In this document: positions 44,595 through 56,034 of the stretch, piece by piece
Numbering within the stretch: the first letter of the stretch is position 1
Layout of the letters: each line of letters starts with the position of its first letter
Assembly: GCA_033807695.1 (NCBI GenBank)
Contig: CM066300.1
Coordinates: 186,001 to 250,000, forward strand
Source: Daedaleopsis sinensis
Taxonomy: Eukaryota; Basidiomycota; Agaricomycetes; Polyporales; Polyporaceae
Direction: 5' to 3'
Length of the DNA stretch: 64,000 nt
Position numbers and translations under genes: made by a program
The notes under the pieces: model-generated
What the model saw: the letters and a program-made list of their open reading frames with translations, nothing else
What the model was told of the DNA's origin: nothing
The model's database searches: none

Positions 44595-47416
44595 ATGCTC
44601 AGCGATATCAAGAAGACTCTCGACGACGGTAATGGCGAGATTACAAATGGGGTGACTACTTCTCCAAAGTCTGCTGTACCGACGCAAATACGTCACCGAC
44701 GCATCGGGGTTTGGGACCACTACGAGGAGATCGAGCCGACCCGTCCATGGTTGGCCAAAGGGCCCCTGATGGACAAGGTGAACGAGCTCGTCGACTGCTG
44801 GCCCTATGTGGTGCGCATGTTCAAGGACGTCCTCACCATCCCTGGCTGTCCCAAGCTCGTGCTGGTATACGCTGCGACAGAGTTAGGGAACGCACTCGTC
44901 CCAGCTATTACGATCTGGTAAGCTGTCTCGCGCTGTTTCCTAGAGATGTCGCCCGCCTTCTGATGCTCTTATGCACTGGCAGGTTCAAAGGGCAATTCCT
45001 ACACATCGTGAGCCATTTCTTCCATCATCCCTACCCTCACTAACTTGAGTGTACTTGTTTGGCAGACCCAGGTTGCGATAGAAACTCGCACGCTTGACAA
45101 GGAACAGCTCATCCGCATCTCCGTGGGGACGGGCGCATGTACCGTCGCCAGCTGGCTTCTAAGTCGCGTGCAGCGCAAAGTCGTCCACCCACTGAATGGG
45201 CGCATCCGCCGATGGTGGGCGGTGCATTCGTTCCACGCCCAAGCACGCCTGGATCTCCCAACGTTCGAGCAAGGCCACATCCGGCGCCAGCTCAACGAGA
45301 CGTCGGACAACTACAGAGGGCAGACGGTGGTCTGGCAGACACTCGAACTAGTCACGGATATCCTAAGTGCCGTTATGCAGCTGATGGCGCAGCTCGTGGT
45401 GCTATTCCAGGTGCTGCGCGGACACAGAGACGGAGTGATGCTGGGTGTGTTGACATTGGTCTCGGAGACCTTGTACTGGATATCGAGGACGAGTGTCATG
45501 CAACCAGTACGAGGTAGGACTCCCGTCACCACGTATTGCAGGTGATGTTACAGTGCATGCTGACACTTGAACAGTTTGGGTGGCGACGACATTCAATCAG
45601 GATTACCTCAGGATGCAAGGATGGAAGCGTGTCGTTCGAGACACAAGCTACCGCAAGGAGTTCGTAGCAGGTAATCTCGCAGATCATGCAACATCGGGTG
45701 AGCAGAGTCCCTGGATCGTGTCACGTTGTGATCACTCTTCTGACTGCAGACACCAGAATTCAAAAGAGCATCCGCACGGGTCGGCGATCTCGACGCAGAC
45801 TGGGACGAGATCTCAGAGGTCCTAGAGGTCAGCGGACAGTTCTGGCACGCGCTGTACCAACCTATGAGGCACATACCACAGGTACGAGCGCGCCAGATAG
45901 CTACCCAGTATATATTGCGAACCCTTTCACGCGTAGATTATCTTCACCCTGCGGGCGGCACGATACCCAGCAAGCATCCCCGTCTCTCTCGCGTCTCTGA
46001 ACCTGGTCCAGGATGCTTCGAGCAAATTCGCCTGGGCGGTGTATGACATCATCTATAGGGCAAAGTCCGTCGAGCACCAACTCACGGCCGTACGGAAGGT
46101 CTACGAGGTCGTTAAGATTCAGAATCTAATACCTGACGGAACGGTTCCTTTCCCCGAAGACACTGCGCAGACACGACATGGAATCTCTCTCGAATTCAGG
46201 TGCGCCACACCGATCGATATTTCACCTGGATCATCTCAGTTGACATACGCACAGAAATGTTTCGTTCAAGTATCCGGAAACCGAGAAGTATGCTTTGCGC
46301 AACATCTCGTTCAGCTTGGGACACGGACAGCTTTGTGTAAGTCAGCGGACAGTGAGGAAGCTCATATGCACTGACAGATATTAATTAGGTGATCGTTGGT
46401 GCAAACGGATCGGGCAAGAGCACGATCCTCAAACTCGCGACGCGCATCTATGACCCTGAAGAGGGACAGATCCTGTTGAACGGGCACGACATCCGCACGT
46501 TGAAGCTGGGTGATGTCCGGGCAGCCATATCGGTGCTCTTCCAAGACTACACAATCTTCCCACTATCGGTGAGCGCGTCGTCGCCACAGGCTCCTAGGCT
46601 ACCTCTAACACACATATACGTAGATCCGCGACAACATCGCGATAGGAGATCCTGAGACTGCCGACGACGACGAACGCGTCCGTCTCGCCGCACGACTCGC
46701 AGGGGCGGAGGAGCTCATCGACAAGCTTCCAGACGGGTTCGACTCGTACCTGGAAAGACCAGTAGATGACGAGTACTCGTCCGTCGCGGACGGCACAAAG
46801 ACGCTGATGGGGCGCGTTGTGGACTACGACAGCCTCCGCTCAGCTGCGAACATCAAGAGCCGCAAGAACACGTCGCTGAGCGGTGGTCAGATGCAGCGGC
46901 TCGCGGTGTGAGCCCCATTACGCTCTGCCACTCACCAAGAGCGACGAGACTGACATGCTTTTTTTTGAATGCGGATGATAGGGCGCGCTCATTCATGCGG
47001 TCGGTAGTGCAACATGACACGACCGTCGGCCTGCTGCTCTTTGACGAGCCCAGCGCTGCGCTCGACCCCGCGGCAGAACACGGTAAGCAACTTCCGCCCA
47101 GATACGCGCGCGCAGTGCGTCTAAACGCGTCTGCAGACCTGTTCAACCGGTTGCGCGAGCTGAGGGGCAGCAAGACGATGGTCTTCTCGTCCCACCGCTT
47201 CGGCAACCTGACGAGACACGCGGACCTGATTCTGTGAGTGTAACGCCGTGCCGTATCGCCTCGGCGATGTTCGGTCATATCTGATGACCATGGTCTGACA
47301 GGTACATGGATGAGACGGGTATTGTGGAGTCTGGAACGCACGACGAGCTGCTGAAGAAGGAGGGAGAGTATGGCCGTCTGTGGAAAATCCAAGCACAAGC
47401 CTTCGTCGAACAGTGA
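44595..47416 (+). CDS. ABC half-transporter C
   Basis: Third paralogue. Start at 44595 (MLSDIKKTLDDGNG) follows a TATA box at 44534. IGVWDHYEEIEPTRPW and YVVRMFKDVLTIPGCPK correspond to the N-terminal motifs of A and B. The membrane part includes RRWWAVHSFHAQARLDLPTF and VMLGVLTLVSETLYW. The nucleotide-binding domain has Walker A VGANGSGKSTILK (about 46395-46430), [23 protein letters not shown] (about 46875), Walker [16 protein letters not shown] and [12 protein letters not shown]. The C-terminus is IQAQAFVEQ. Introns fall at the same places as in A and B, for example right after the signature and after LDPAAEH. It has diverged more than A and B have from each other. Confidence 0.87.
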
Positions 47417-47588
47417 GCAAAAGAAAAGCGAAGAGTGGTTACGTTACCGGCACTCATGATGGCCGGCTGAGCCGGCTATGCATAGAGACTGGATGTGCTG
47501 GCTGTTGTGTGGGAGACGTATGTATGATATCGAATGCATCGCAGTTGCCGAGCTCCGATGACAGTGGGAACGGAACGCATACCGACCG

Positions 47589-47596
47589 CTATAAAG
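47589..47596 (+). promoter_or_regulatory. TATA box of the SDR gene
   Basis: CTATAAAG about 65 bp upstream of the start codon at 47657, in a gap of only 240 bp after the ABC gene C. Confidence 0.5.
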
Positions 47597-47656
47597 CATC
47601 TCTCCCACGCGAACTGCCAGTTCATCGTGCTCGTCCAGGCTCTTCATACAGCTCTC

Positions 47657-48693
47657 ATGTCTGCCATCGCGTCTCGCAAAGTCGTCCTAGTCACAGGCTG
47701 CTCTGACGGGGGCATCGGCTTCGCATTGTAAGTGAGAGTTCGAATGTCAAGATCATGTCAGAATGTGCTACTCATCTAGACCAATGTCCGAAGATGTGTA
47801 GAGTACGCTTCGCAGGGATGCAAAGTGTATGCAACAGCGCGTCGTCTCGAAAGCATGGATGCGCTCAAGCAGGATAGCATCGAGAAGCTTGTTCTCGACG
47901 TCACGAACGAGGACAATGTCCGGCATGTCGTCGATACGATCATCGAGAAGGAAGGCAGAATCGACATCCTCGTGAATAATGCCGGTGTCCTATGCGTAGG
48001 TACGCTCCAGTAGATATTAATTCTCCTGATACACTCACATCTCGAGCGTAGGCCCGATTATCGATGTACCCATGGACATCATCGTAAAGACATACGACAC
48101 CAATGTGTACTCGGTGCTTCGCCTTTGCAAGGCTGTCATCCCGCACATGGCTGCCCGCAAGAGTGGCACGATCGTGAACATTAGCTCCATCGGAGCGTAT
48201 ATGTTCGTTTGCCTATCCTCCGCCCAGTCCAACTCGTGCACCCGTCGACTCACCTACTTCTACACCACACAGCCCGACGCCATGGGGCGGCATCTACGCC
48301 TCCACGAAGGCGGCGCTGCTCTCCCTGAGCGACACGCTCTACATGGAGTGCACACCGTTCAACATCTCCGTCCTCCTCGTCGCGACGGGCGGGATCCGCT
48401 CCAAGCTCTCGGACAACCAGTCCGCCGCGTTCCGCGGGATGCCCGAGGACTCGCTCTACAAGCCATACTTGCCGAGCATCCTCGCCCGCATCTACGCAAG
48501 CCAGAGCGCGGACGCGATGCCTGCAGAAGAGTACGCGCGGCGCGTGGTCGGGAAGAGCCTGCAGAAGAGGCCACCGCGATACATGATCCTGGGCGGGAAA
48601 TCGGTGCTGTACCGTGTTCTGTGGTGGATCCCGAGAGGCGTCACTCTGTGGTTGTTCTGGCGCATGTTCTCAAGGGCTCCTCAGCCTCACTGA
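47657..48693 (+). CDS. short-chain dehydrogenase/reductase (Ayr1-like)
   Basis: NAD(P)H-dependent oxidoreductase of the classical SDR type. Start at 47657 (MSAIASRKVVLVTGCSDGGIGFAL). Motifs: cofactor loop TGCSDGGIG, VLDVTNED, NNAG (about 47975), the active-site serine in NISSIGAY, and YASTK with catalytic Tyr and Lys (about 48294). It ends with a membrane-anchoring hydrophobic stretch, LYRVLWWIPRGVTLWLFWRMF. The combination of TGCSxGGIG and a C-terminal membrane anchor is typical of 1-acyldihydroxyacetone-phosphate reductases (Ayr1) on the ER and lipid droplets. Three short introns. About 290 residues. Confidence 0.85.
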
Positions 48694-48868
48694 GGTGATA
48701 CCATTATATGCATTGCTAGACAAACACGGACTTGGAATCTGGTCACTACAACCCTCCGGGCATTGAGCGCATGGACTACTCACTTCGTGTACTACCGCTT
48801 CATTTCGTGGACAACCGTTGGTTCACTGCATCTACCAGGGGAGGTCGTAATGCGGCTTCTCGTCTTCT

Positions 48869-50482
48869 TCAATACTTCTCCGCATCGGGCACGTTCCAGC
48901 ACGGTTTCATCCTGAATGGGCACAACCGGCCCAGCTCCTCGTCCACTACGATCTCCACGATGCCCACATGCTCTTCCAGGGGCGCGAAAGCATCCTTGAA
49001 CGCCTGCGCGATGCCTTCGGGGGTGATCTCGAGATTAAACTGTACGAAACGTTGGGGTTGGATAGCGAACCGTTCAATCCGACGGTCCAGCCGCGCGCGA
49101 GTGGCCGCCATCGCGAGGATATGCTCGTAGGCGACGTCCACGGGATTGTGTGTGTTTAACTCGATTGCAAAAGTCTTCAGACGGGGGCAGCACGCCGAGC
49201 CTTCCTGCGCGAGCGCCGTGCACACCCCTCGCAGCAGGGCGACCGGCTCTGCGCCTACGCAGAACAACGGATTGATGAGGATCGCGAGCTCGGCCAGGTG
49301 CGACATCTGCGGGAGCAGCGTAGGGAGGACCCCCGTAGCATTCGTGAGGCTGATGTGCAGCATCTCGATGGACGCGAGTGGGAAGGAATACGTCGCGCTT
49401 CCGAGGTGCGAGAGCCAATTTGTCCAGTCGCTGGTGCTGGCGCAGGAAGATCGAATCCATATCCCAGCGCGACTTTCTCGATCCTCGAGGACAGTGTGCA
49501 GGTATTCACCGTCCGCCACGGCCTCCCAATGAGAAAGGCCGTCGGTGAGTCGCAAGGGAATATCGAGCGCAGCTTCTCCGGAGGAGGACATATCATCGGC
49601 TCGTATGAGCGCACTCTTCGGAACATCAAGGGCGTTAAGGACGGGCAGGGAAAATGAAAGGGGGACCTCCGTGAACGACGCCGAACGCATGGAGGAGAGC
49701 ACGATGCGCCGTGTTGCAGGAATCGCTTGTGGTTGGGGGACCCCTGAGACCTGGAGTACCTCGAGGCAGGGCGTGTTGAACAAAAGGAACACTTACGCGT
49801 CTATCTCCTCGATACCAGACAGAGACAGGTGTAAGTGCGTCAGGTTGGGGAAGTAGTTGCCAGGGATCCAGTCGGAAACGTCCTTAAGTTGTAGTCCGCG
49901 CAATCCCAAGGTACGATGTCGAAACAGAATTGGAAATATTTCTGGTTGGAGACGACGGGGCTCACCCATGGGGCAGGAAACGGATAAAAACTCGAGCTGC
50001 GGCGCTGGGTGACGAAGATAAAACGGGGTATGAGGAGCCAGGGGAAAACGAGATGTAATCACAAGGCCGCGCAAGCGTGGGGTGTAGCGTCTGAAAAGAT
50101 CCGAGGACGCTTGCGATATCGATTTATTTTGGCTTTCGCCTACGTAGAGCAGCAGAGGAAAGTTTTTGGCTCGAGCAGCGAACACCTCCAGACGGTCATC
50201 GTTCGCATTGTCGATAGTAGTCCAGAGTTCGGGCATGTTCACAGCGATGTCGCGCCACGTCCGGCACACGTGCGAGAGTACGATCTGCGGGCTCCGATGA
50301 TGTAGTCGCGGTTGTGTTGTACTACTAGTACAAGTCGAGTCGGGGATGTAGTCGGCGACATCTTTGAAGATTGATATGAGAAGCTCCGTTGGGAGCACGC
50401 TGACAGGCGCAAGTACGTGCGATATTTCTGTATCGCGGACGAGTATCTTGGTGGTAGTACCGTGTTGAGACTCGAGAGCCAA
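48869..50482 (-). pseudogene. F-box protein gene with two lesions
   Basis: Start at 50482. The F-box is clear: VLPTELLISIFKDV, then VLSHVCRTWRDIAVNMPELW, followed by leucine-rich segments typical of agaricomycete F-box proteins that recruit substrates to SCF ubiquitin ligases. The frame is open for 229 codons, hits a TAA at 49793-49795, and continues in the same frame for 306 codons (VFLLFNTPCLEVLQVSGV). No intron of suitable phase removes the stop, although it sits in a perfect donor-like GTAAGT. At the far end the frame stops at AEKY, while another frame continues EEDEKPHYDLPW and then stops, the ending expected from the paralogous fragment at 55.7 kb. With a nonsense codon and a C-terminal frameshift the copy is probably dying, or makes a short F-box protein only. 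Confidence 0.75.
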
Positions 50483-51424
50483 ACAAGTGGAAAGTACTCA
50501 AGTAATTCGTTGCCAGCGTCTGAGTTTCCTAATCCGTAACGTAGCTCTGTGACTAAGCCTTATATTTTACGCCGGGCCGCGCAGAACTTACCGCTCGAAA
50601 CTTTCTTGCTCCTTCTCTTCACTGGCAGTAATCTCGGCTCACACGAGCCTGAGCTCACAAAATGGAACATTCAATCGACTCGGAAGGTATTGCACACTGC
50701 CAGTGCGCGGCTGGACTCGGCTGTGGCTGCCGCCGTGACGCTCAAGGATCTATCACACTCACGGACGGTATTTACATGAAATAGATGTTCCACTGAAGCG
50801 GTAGGAGTACCTAGAGAGACCAGTCGAATCCGCGACTGCGACGCGGGGCACATCGCGACAAATAACCATCGCTTTCAAGTTCGTACCTCTGTTCAGTATC
50901 TCTCTGCGTCGGGTACGTACTAGAACTCGCTCTGGAATGGCCTGCTGGGCTGATCGCCTGCCGCCTCGCCACAGCTTTTATCACACTCTCCACCCCTGCA
51001 TGCCGCCTAGGCCGCACTCTGCTAACTTTTTCCATGGATCTGCACGCAAGCCCGGTAAGACTTCGCGAATCTCCGCTATGTACCCAACCGATTAGGGTGC
51101 TTCCCGAAAAAGCAACGAAACAGGCCTAGGGGAATGAGAAAAGGGTTCGATCTGCTCAGGCATGCTCCTGCTCCATGCTGCTCCATGCGAATGGCCGAGA
51201 ACACCTGACCCTACCCTAACCAAATTTCGAAGGCCAAGAGCCTCTTTGAATCCGCCGCTAGACCACGGTGCGTCCATGCTATGGTGAAGCACGCTGGATT
51301 TCGTCATGCAGACGGTGGATAACCGAGTACAAAAGCATCGTTCGCATCCATGAAGGGCTCCCCAGATCCTCTGCGGTGGAATCGCTTGTCTTTGGCCAGT
51401 GACGACACCTAAGTTCACATAGCG
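50483..51424. other. intergenic, F-box to secreted hydrolase
   Basis: About 940 bp between divergent genes. Small frames without domains; nothing recognised. Confidence 0.5.
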
Positions 51425-52616
51425 ATGAGATTTGCTCTGCTCTTCTACCTTTCACTAGTCGGAGCGGCGCTCGCTCGAGCAGATACGCCCCACACGCGCA
51501 AATACTTCTACACCGGGGGACGGTACGTCGACGACGGCACCGGGAACCACACCCGTGTCGAGCAGCTCTACGTCGAGGAGCTCACCCCCGTCGGCGGCGC
51601 GCGGAAGGAGTACCCGCTCGTCTTCATCCATGGCAACGGGCAGACAGGCACGGTAAGCACCCGCTCTCTGAGTCGCTCGCCTGGCAGCAGCGGTGACTGC
51701 ATCACCATGTACACTGACCAATGGTCCCCCACAGAACTGGCTGAACAAGCCCGACGGCAGCCCAGGCTGGGCCTCCTTCTTCCTCGCCGAAGGCTACCAG
51801 CTCTACCTCATGGACCAGACCGACCGCGGCCGCTCCCCGCTCGCCCCTGCGCACGCCAACGCGACGTCCACCAGGTTCCCCGTCGAGGATGTCCAACGGC
51901 GCTTCACCGCGCCCGAGCGCTACCGCATCTGGCCCCAAGCAGAGAAGCACACGCAGTGGCCCGGGTCCGGGCTGCGCGGCGACGCGTACTTCGACGCGTA
52001 CTACAGCTCGACCGTGCCCTCCCTGAGCTCCACGATCGTGCAGCAGACGACCATGCAGGCCGCAGGGGCGCAGCTCCTCGACCGCATCCACACCCCCGCC
52101 GTGCTCGTCGCGCACAGCCAAGGTGGGGTGATGCCTTGGTTGCTCGCGGACGCGCGTCCGGGGCGCGTGCGCGCGATCGTCGCGCTCGAGCCGCTGGGCC
52201 CGCCCTTCCACGAGGTGGTATTCACGACGGTGCCCGCGCGGGCGTACGGTCTCGCGGACGTACCGCTCACATATGACCCACCCGTGCGCGACCCGGCGCA
52301 GGACCTCGTGAAGGTGCTCATCCCGGGGCGCGCGAGCGCGGGCGTCGCGGACTGCATCTTGCAGGCGGGAGGCGCGAGCCCGGTGCGGAAGCTGAAGAAC
52401 CTGCAGCGGGTGCCGACGGTGGTGGTCACGAGCGAGGCGAGCTACCATGCGATGTACGACTGGTGCACGGTGCGGTACTTGCAGCAGGCGGGCGTGCCGG
52501 CTGAGCACCTCTTCCTACCGGATGTGGGCGTTCACGGGAATGCGCATATGTTCTTCTTGGAGGAGAACTCGGATGTCCTGGCGAGCAAGGTCAATGAGTG
52601 GATTGTGAGGCATTAG
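51425..52616 (+). CDS. secreted alpha/beta hydrolase
   Basis: Serine hydrolase (esterase- or lipase-like) predicted to be exported: the first 20 residues (MRFALLFYLSLVGAALARAD) form a clear signal peptide. One intron at about 51652-51735 joins YPLVFIHGNGQTGT to NWLNKPDGSPGWASFFL. HGNGQTG is the oxyanion-hole region. MDQTDRGRSP follows, and the nucleophile elbow is VAHSQGG (Ser at about 52121). A likely acid lies in the segment after VVVTSEASYHAMYDWC and the catalytic His in GVHGNAHMFFLEE. About 370 residues. Potential N-glycosylation at NHT and NAT. Substrate unknown. A partial inverted copy of its 3' end lies at 55119-55344. Confidence 0.88.
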
Positions 52617-53019
52617 GGACGACTACGTTGCGTCGCTTTATATGGATACTTTGTCCTTCTGTGCCAGTGTACCCGTTTCATCTGATACTTGGTATTTGAC
52701 CAGAACCAACCCGGCAAGCATAAGAATTTCCAAGCCTGAAAGAAACGGATAACAGCGAAGTGAAAGCGAAGTTCAGGAGGATAGAGTCGATATTCCTGAA
52801 GACCACGACAGCATTATACATTGACTTGCACAGCTGCAGTGCAGGACTCACAGTTATATATATAAATACTGTCGGAGGCCGTAGACACGCGATAAACAAG
52901 TGTTCCTATCGAATAGCAATGACGACAATGGTGAGTAACGTACAACATAGCATGAGAACCAAAAGCATCCCTGACCGACCGCGGTAGAAATGTATACCGA
53001 TACGCATAACGATACCCGC
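52617..53019. other. intergenic between convergent hydrolase and Rab genes
   Basis: 403 bp, AT-richer than the genes, with a TATATATA run near 52856-52866. No gene seen; it should hold both 3' untranslated regions. Confidence 0.5.
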
Positions 53020-54383
53020 TCACGAGCTACAACACGAGCTCCCCGCCGAGCCCCACCGCCGCCCGACCGGAGGGTGGGTAGACAGCAGCACACTGGTCCT
53101 TTGGCCCGGCTCCCGGACGTGCATCGTGCGCGCCTCGAGTGCCTCCTCGTACTCCTGGCGGACGACAACGCGGCGCGCGACGTACTCGAACACCTCCTTC
53201 ACCCCGTCCCCCGTCTTCGCGGACGTGAAGAAGAGTTTCGGGTACCGCTCGGGCGGCGGGGGCGGCGCGTACCCGTTGGAGGGCGGAGAGCCGGACTCTG
53301 GCGTCGTCGCGGAGGTTGCCGCCTCCGCCTGCCCGCGGACGAAGAGGCTCGGGGTGATGGTGGGGGCGGAGGATATGGACGAGTTCGAGGGAATGCGGCG
53401 CGGCTCGCGGAGCGCTGAGGTGGGCGAGTGCGAGTAGGACCGGGACGGGGAGCGTGAGGCGGGCGCGGAGAGCGCGGTGAAGGCGGGCGAGGAGAGTGCG
53501 GAGCCGTAGGTGTCGAAGAGCGAGGAAGAGGGCGTGTGGTATATCGATTGTGTCGTCGTCATCGTCCCCATCGTCCCCACGGTCCCTGTCCCGCCTCCGC
53601 GAAAGAGAGTGGAGCGGCTCCGGGAGCGGGACGTCCGCGTCGTCCGCCCGCGCAAAAGGGACGCGTTGATGTCGATCGAGCCTGCCTGTGGGGCGTCGGA
53701 GGGGTGTAGAGGGAGCGGTAGGGGGAGCGGGAAGTCTTCGTCGTCGGCCATGTCTGGCGGCTCGACATCGATCGCGGGCGAAGGAGGTGTGGAGGGATGG
53801 GGGACGAGAGTGTGTATGAAATCTCTTGCCTCTGCTTCTGTGACCGGCTCGCATGCCCCCTCCGCCCTCGCCCCAGCCGCCATATCGACCTTGTTCCCGA
53901 CTACGACGCAGCAGAACTCGTCCATGGTGTCGTCCGGAACCGGGGCCTTGTCGCGGAAGTCGTCCCACCATTTAGTGAGGGCGTCGAGGGTTTGCGGTTG
54001 GTTGACGTCGAACATGAGGATCACAGCGTCGGCCCCGCGGAAGAATGCAGACGAGAGGCCCGAGAACCTCTCCTGTCCTGCGGTGTCCTACGAGAACAGT
54101 TGGACATTGAGGCCACTGCAGCGCACACGAGAGTACGTACCCAGATTTGCAACGTTACAAGCCCATCCCGACAGCTGTGGTGCGGCAGCGTTTTCGTTAT
54201 AAAGTCTGCACCTATTGTTGCGCGATATCCCGTTGTGAAGCGACCTGAGATGTACTGCAGAAGAACGTTGGGTCCTTGTTAGGTCCTGGTGCTCTTCTGC
54301 ACAAGAAATGAACAAACCTGGTTCCGGATGCTGGACTTTCCGACGCCCGAGGCTCCTATAATAACCAGCTTAACCGTACGCAT
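53020..54383 (-). CDS. Rab7/Ypt7-like small GTPase with a large insertion
   Basis: Ras-superfamily GTPase for vesicle traffic to the vacuole or late endosome. Start at 54383 (MRTVKLVIIGASGVGKSSI). G1 is GASGVGKSS, with Ser where Rab7 has Thr. YISGRFTTGYRATIGADFITK gives switch I with the effector Thr. DTAGQERFSGLSSAFFRGAD is G3/switch II. NKVD (G4) and TSAK (G5) are present. Between G4 and G5 there are about 220 residues where canonical Rabs have about 30; the extra part is rich in Ser, Pro, Thr and Arg (LPLPLPLHPSDAP, SRSPSRSYSHSP) and is presumably disordered. The C-terminus GSSCCSS provides a CC-type geranylgeranylation motif. The large exon is intact, so the insertion is translated rather than an unspliced intron. 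Upstream introns are normal. Confidence 0.85.
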
Positions 54384-55118
54384 CCCGCATGGGTCGGGGA
54401 CGATTCAACGAACGGCGGTAGTGGTGGTCGGGAAGAGAGAGGAATAACTTATGTTTTACCTAGGAATTGTAAGGGATTAGTAGATAAATTTATGTGGGAT
54501 ATCTACTTACTGTTATCAAGCGCTCTTCCGCATTCGCAGTCTATCACTGTCAGTGTTTGTTCTTCGCGTTCACCAGTGACCACGACCACATCTCTTGTGT
54601 CCGGTATGAGCTCTCTCAAGTCTTCACACCGGCTAGCATCATCTTTAAGGTTGATTTATATCCACAGCTGGGACTACTCGGACTAGAGGAGAGTCTTCAC
54701 TGGCATAGCCTGCCAAGCCTGAGTCGACCGTGGTCACCCCGATGAGGACCGTCTAGTTATAGCCCATGCCTCGGGGTACTTCTCCCAATTGTCTTGCATG
54801 AAGTCTTAGAATTGACATCAAATAATACTGACATACGTTTAGCACATCCTTGACCCCATGCTCTGGTCCGTGAGTCAGGGTGCGCACTGCGCTTGAACAT
54901 CAGAGTCTGACAAAGTTGCTATAGCAGTCAGTCGATAGACCTTTGCTCTGCTGCAGGTTGCTACTAGCTATGACATGCATCATCACCAGGTGGAAGGATA
55001 ATTCTTTCAGCTGTGTAAACTCGTTAATGAATTGCTCGCACATCAAGGTCGCAGGCGTACTTCGGGTGAGTACTATTTAAATAGCGAGTACAGTACCAAG
55101 TAGTTCCTAATGCCTTTC
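54384..55118. other. intergenic, no gene recognised
   Basis: 735 bp upstream of the Rab-like gene up to the patch of gene fragments. Only short frames. Nothing recognised. Confidence 0.5.
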
Positions 55119-55344
55119 AATCCACTCATTGACCGTGCTCGCCAGGACATCCGAGTTCTTCTCCAAGAACATCATTCGCCCATTCCCGCGAACGCCCACA
55201 TATGGTAGGGAGGGGTGCTCAGCCGGCACGCCCGCCTGCTGCAAGTAGCGCACCGTACACCAGTGACCAGTCGTACATCGCGTGGTAGCTCGCCTCGCCC
55301 GTGACCACCACCGTCAGCACCCACTGCAAATTCTTTAGCTTCCG
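55119..55344 (-). pseudogene. inverted partial copy of the secreted hydrolase 3' end
   Basis: On the minus strand this stretch reads nearly base for base like 52387-52611 of the secreted hydrolase (from the segment encoding RKLKNLQ through EASYHAMYDW, QQAGVPAEH and ENSDVLAS to VNEW), with scattered substitutions and a few small indels, including an extra duplication of bases near 55262. It lacks the nucleophile region and a start, so it is dead. Confidence 0.85.
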
Positions 55345-55758
55345 TCTGTGACACCATGCTCCGCGACAACCACCCCGTGCTGCCCCATCCTGCAGACGCT
55401 CGGCATCCAGCCAAGCGTCGGGGCCGGGCTCATGTGGGGCTCTTCACGTCCAAGTTCATCGAGGTCGCCGAGACGCGCAAGTGCGCACCTCGCCTTCCCG
55501 CTTCGCAAGGTCGTCCTGGAGTTCCTGCCCGAGATACAGCAGAACAAGGACGAGTGGGATGTGGATGCGGAACTCTGTGCGAACGCGTTGGCGCCCGTGT
55601 CGAGCCTTGTCGACAGCGTGGAGATCGTCGCCGGCGGGGAGAAGGGCCTGAACCTCGTCAGGCCGCGGGCGGCGTGGACAATGCCGGAGGCGGAGAAGTT
55701 CTGGAGGATCCTGAAGGACGAGCGGGACAGCTTCAAGTTGCCGTGGGAGTGGGTATGA
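55345..55758 (+). pseudogene. C-terminal fragment of an F-box-type protein
   Basis: The open frame ends VEIVAGGEKGLNLVRP and WTMPEAEKFWRIL, then LPWEWV. This resembles the C-terminal part of the F-box gene at 48869 (VEIVVDEELG, WNVPDAEKY, DLPW) but at moderate similarity, so it comes from another paralogue and not from a recent copy of that gene. The N-terminal half including the F-box is missing, and the front of the frame looks unrelated. Confidence 0.45.
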
Positions 55759-55834
55759 AGAAGATACATAGGCCGAAGGAGACCCGCAGCTACAAGGGCT
55801 GCCGCACGCGAAGGAGCAACAGTGTCCGACCGAC

Positions 55835-56034
55835 GGCCGCACAAAAGGGACGCGCCAATGTCGATCGAACCTACCTGTGGGGCGTCGGAGGGGTGCAGGG
55901 GGAGGAGTAGCGGGAGCGGGAGCGGGAAGTCTTCGTCGTCGGTCATATCTGGCGGCCGACGCCCCTATAATAACCACCTTAACCGTACGCATCCCGCATG
56001 GGTCGCGGACGATTCATGAACGAACGACGGTCGA
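55835..56034 (-). pseudogene. internally deleted copy of the Rab-like gene
   Basis: From the right: the first codons (MRTVKVVIIGAS) and the upstream bases (the GACCCATGCGGGATG segment) match the start of the Rab gene at 54383. The sequence then jumps directly to the part encoding DDEDFPLPLPL and HPSDAPQ, then SIDIGASLL, of the large insertion. About 600 bases containing G1 to G4 are missing, and the copy ends soon after. The junction falls at short shared sequence (TCG), suggesting microhomology-mediated deletion. Confidence 0.75.

Noticed and set aside
49747..49792. A 46 bp intron (GTAAGT to CCAG) to remove the stop in the F-box gene
   Set aside because: 46 is not a multiple of three and would shift the well-matched downstream frame; the sequence inside also reads as typical F-box coding (NTPCLEVLQV).
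51702..52508. Long minus-strand frame (268 codons) opposite the secreted hydrolase
   Set aside because: Shadow of a GC-rich coding region; composition is Arg/His/Val-rich with no domain, while the plus strand encodes a clear hydrolase.
55119..56034. A simple inverted duplication of the F-box and hydrolase pair
   Set aside because: The orientation fits, but the F-box fragment is far more diverged than the hydrolase copy, so the two did not arise together from those neighbours.
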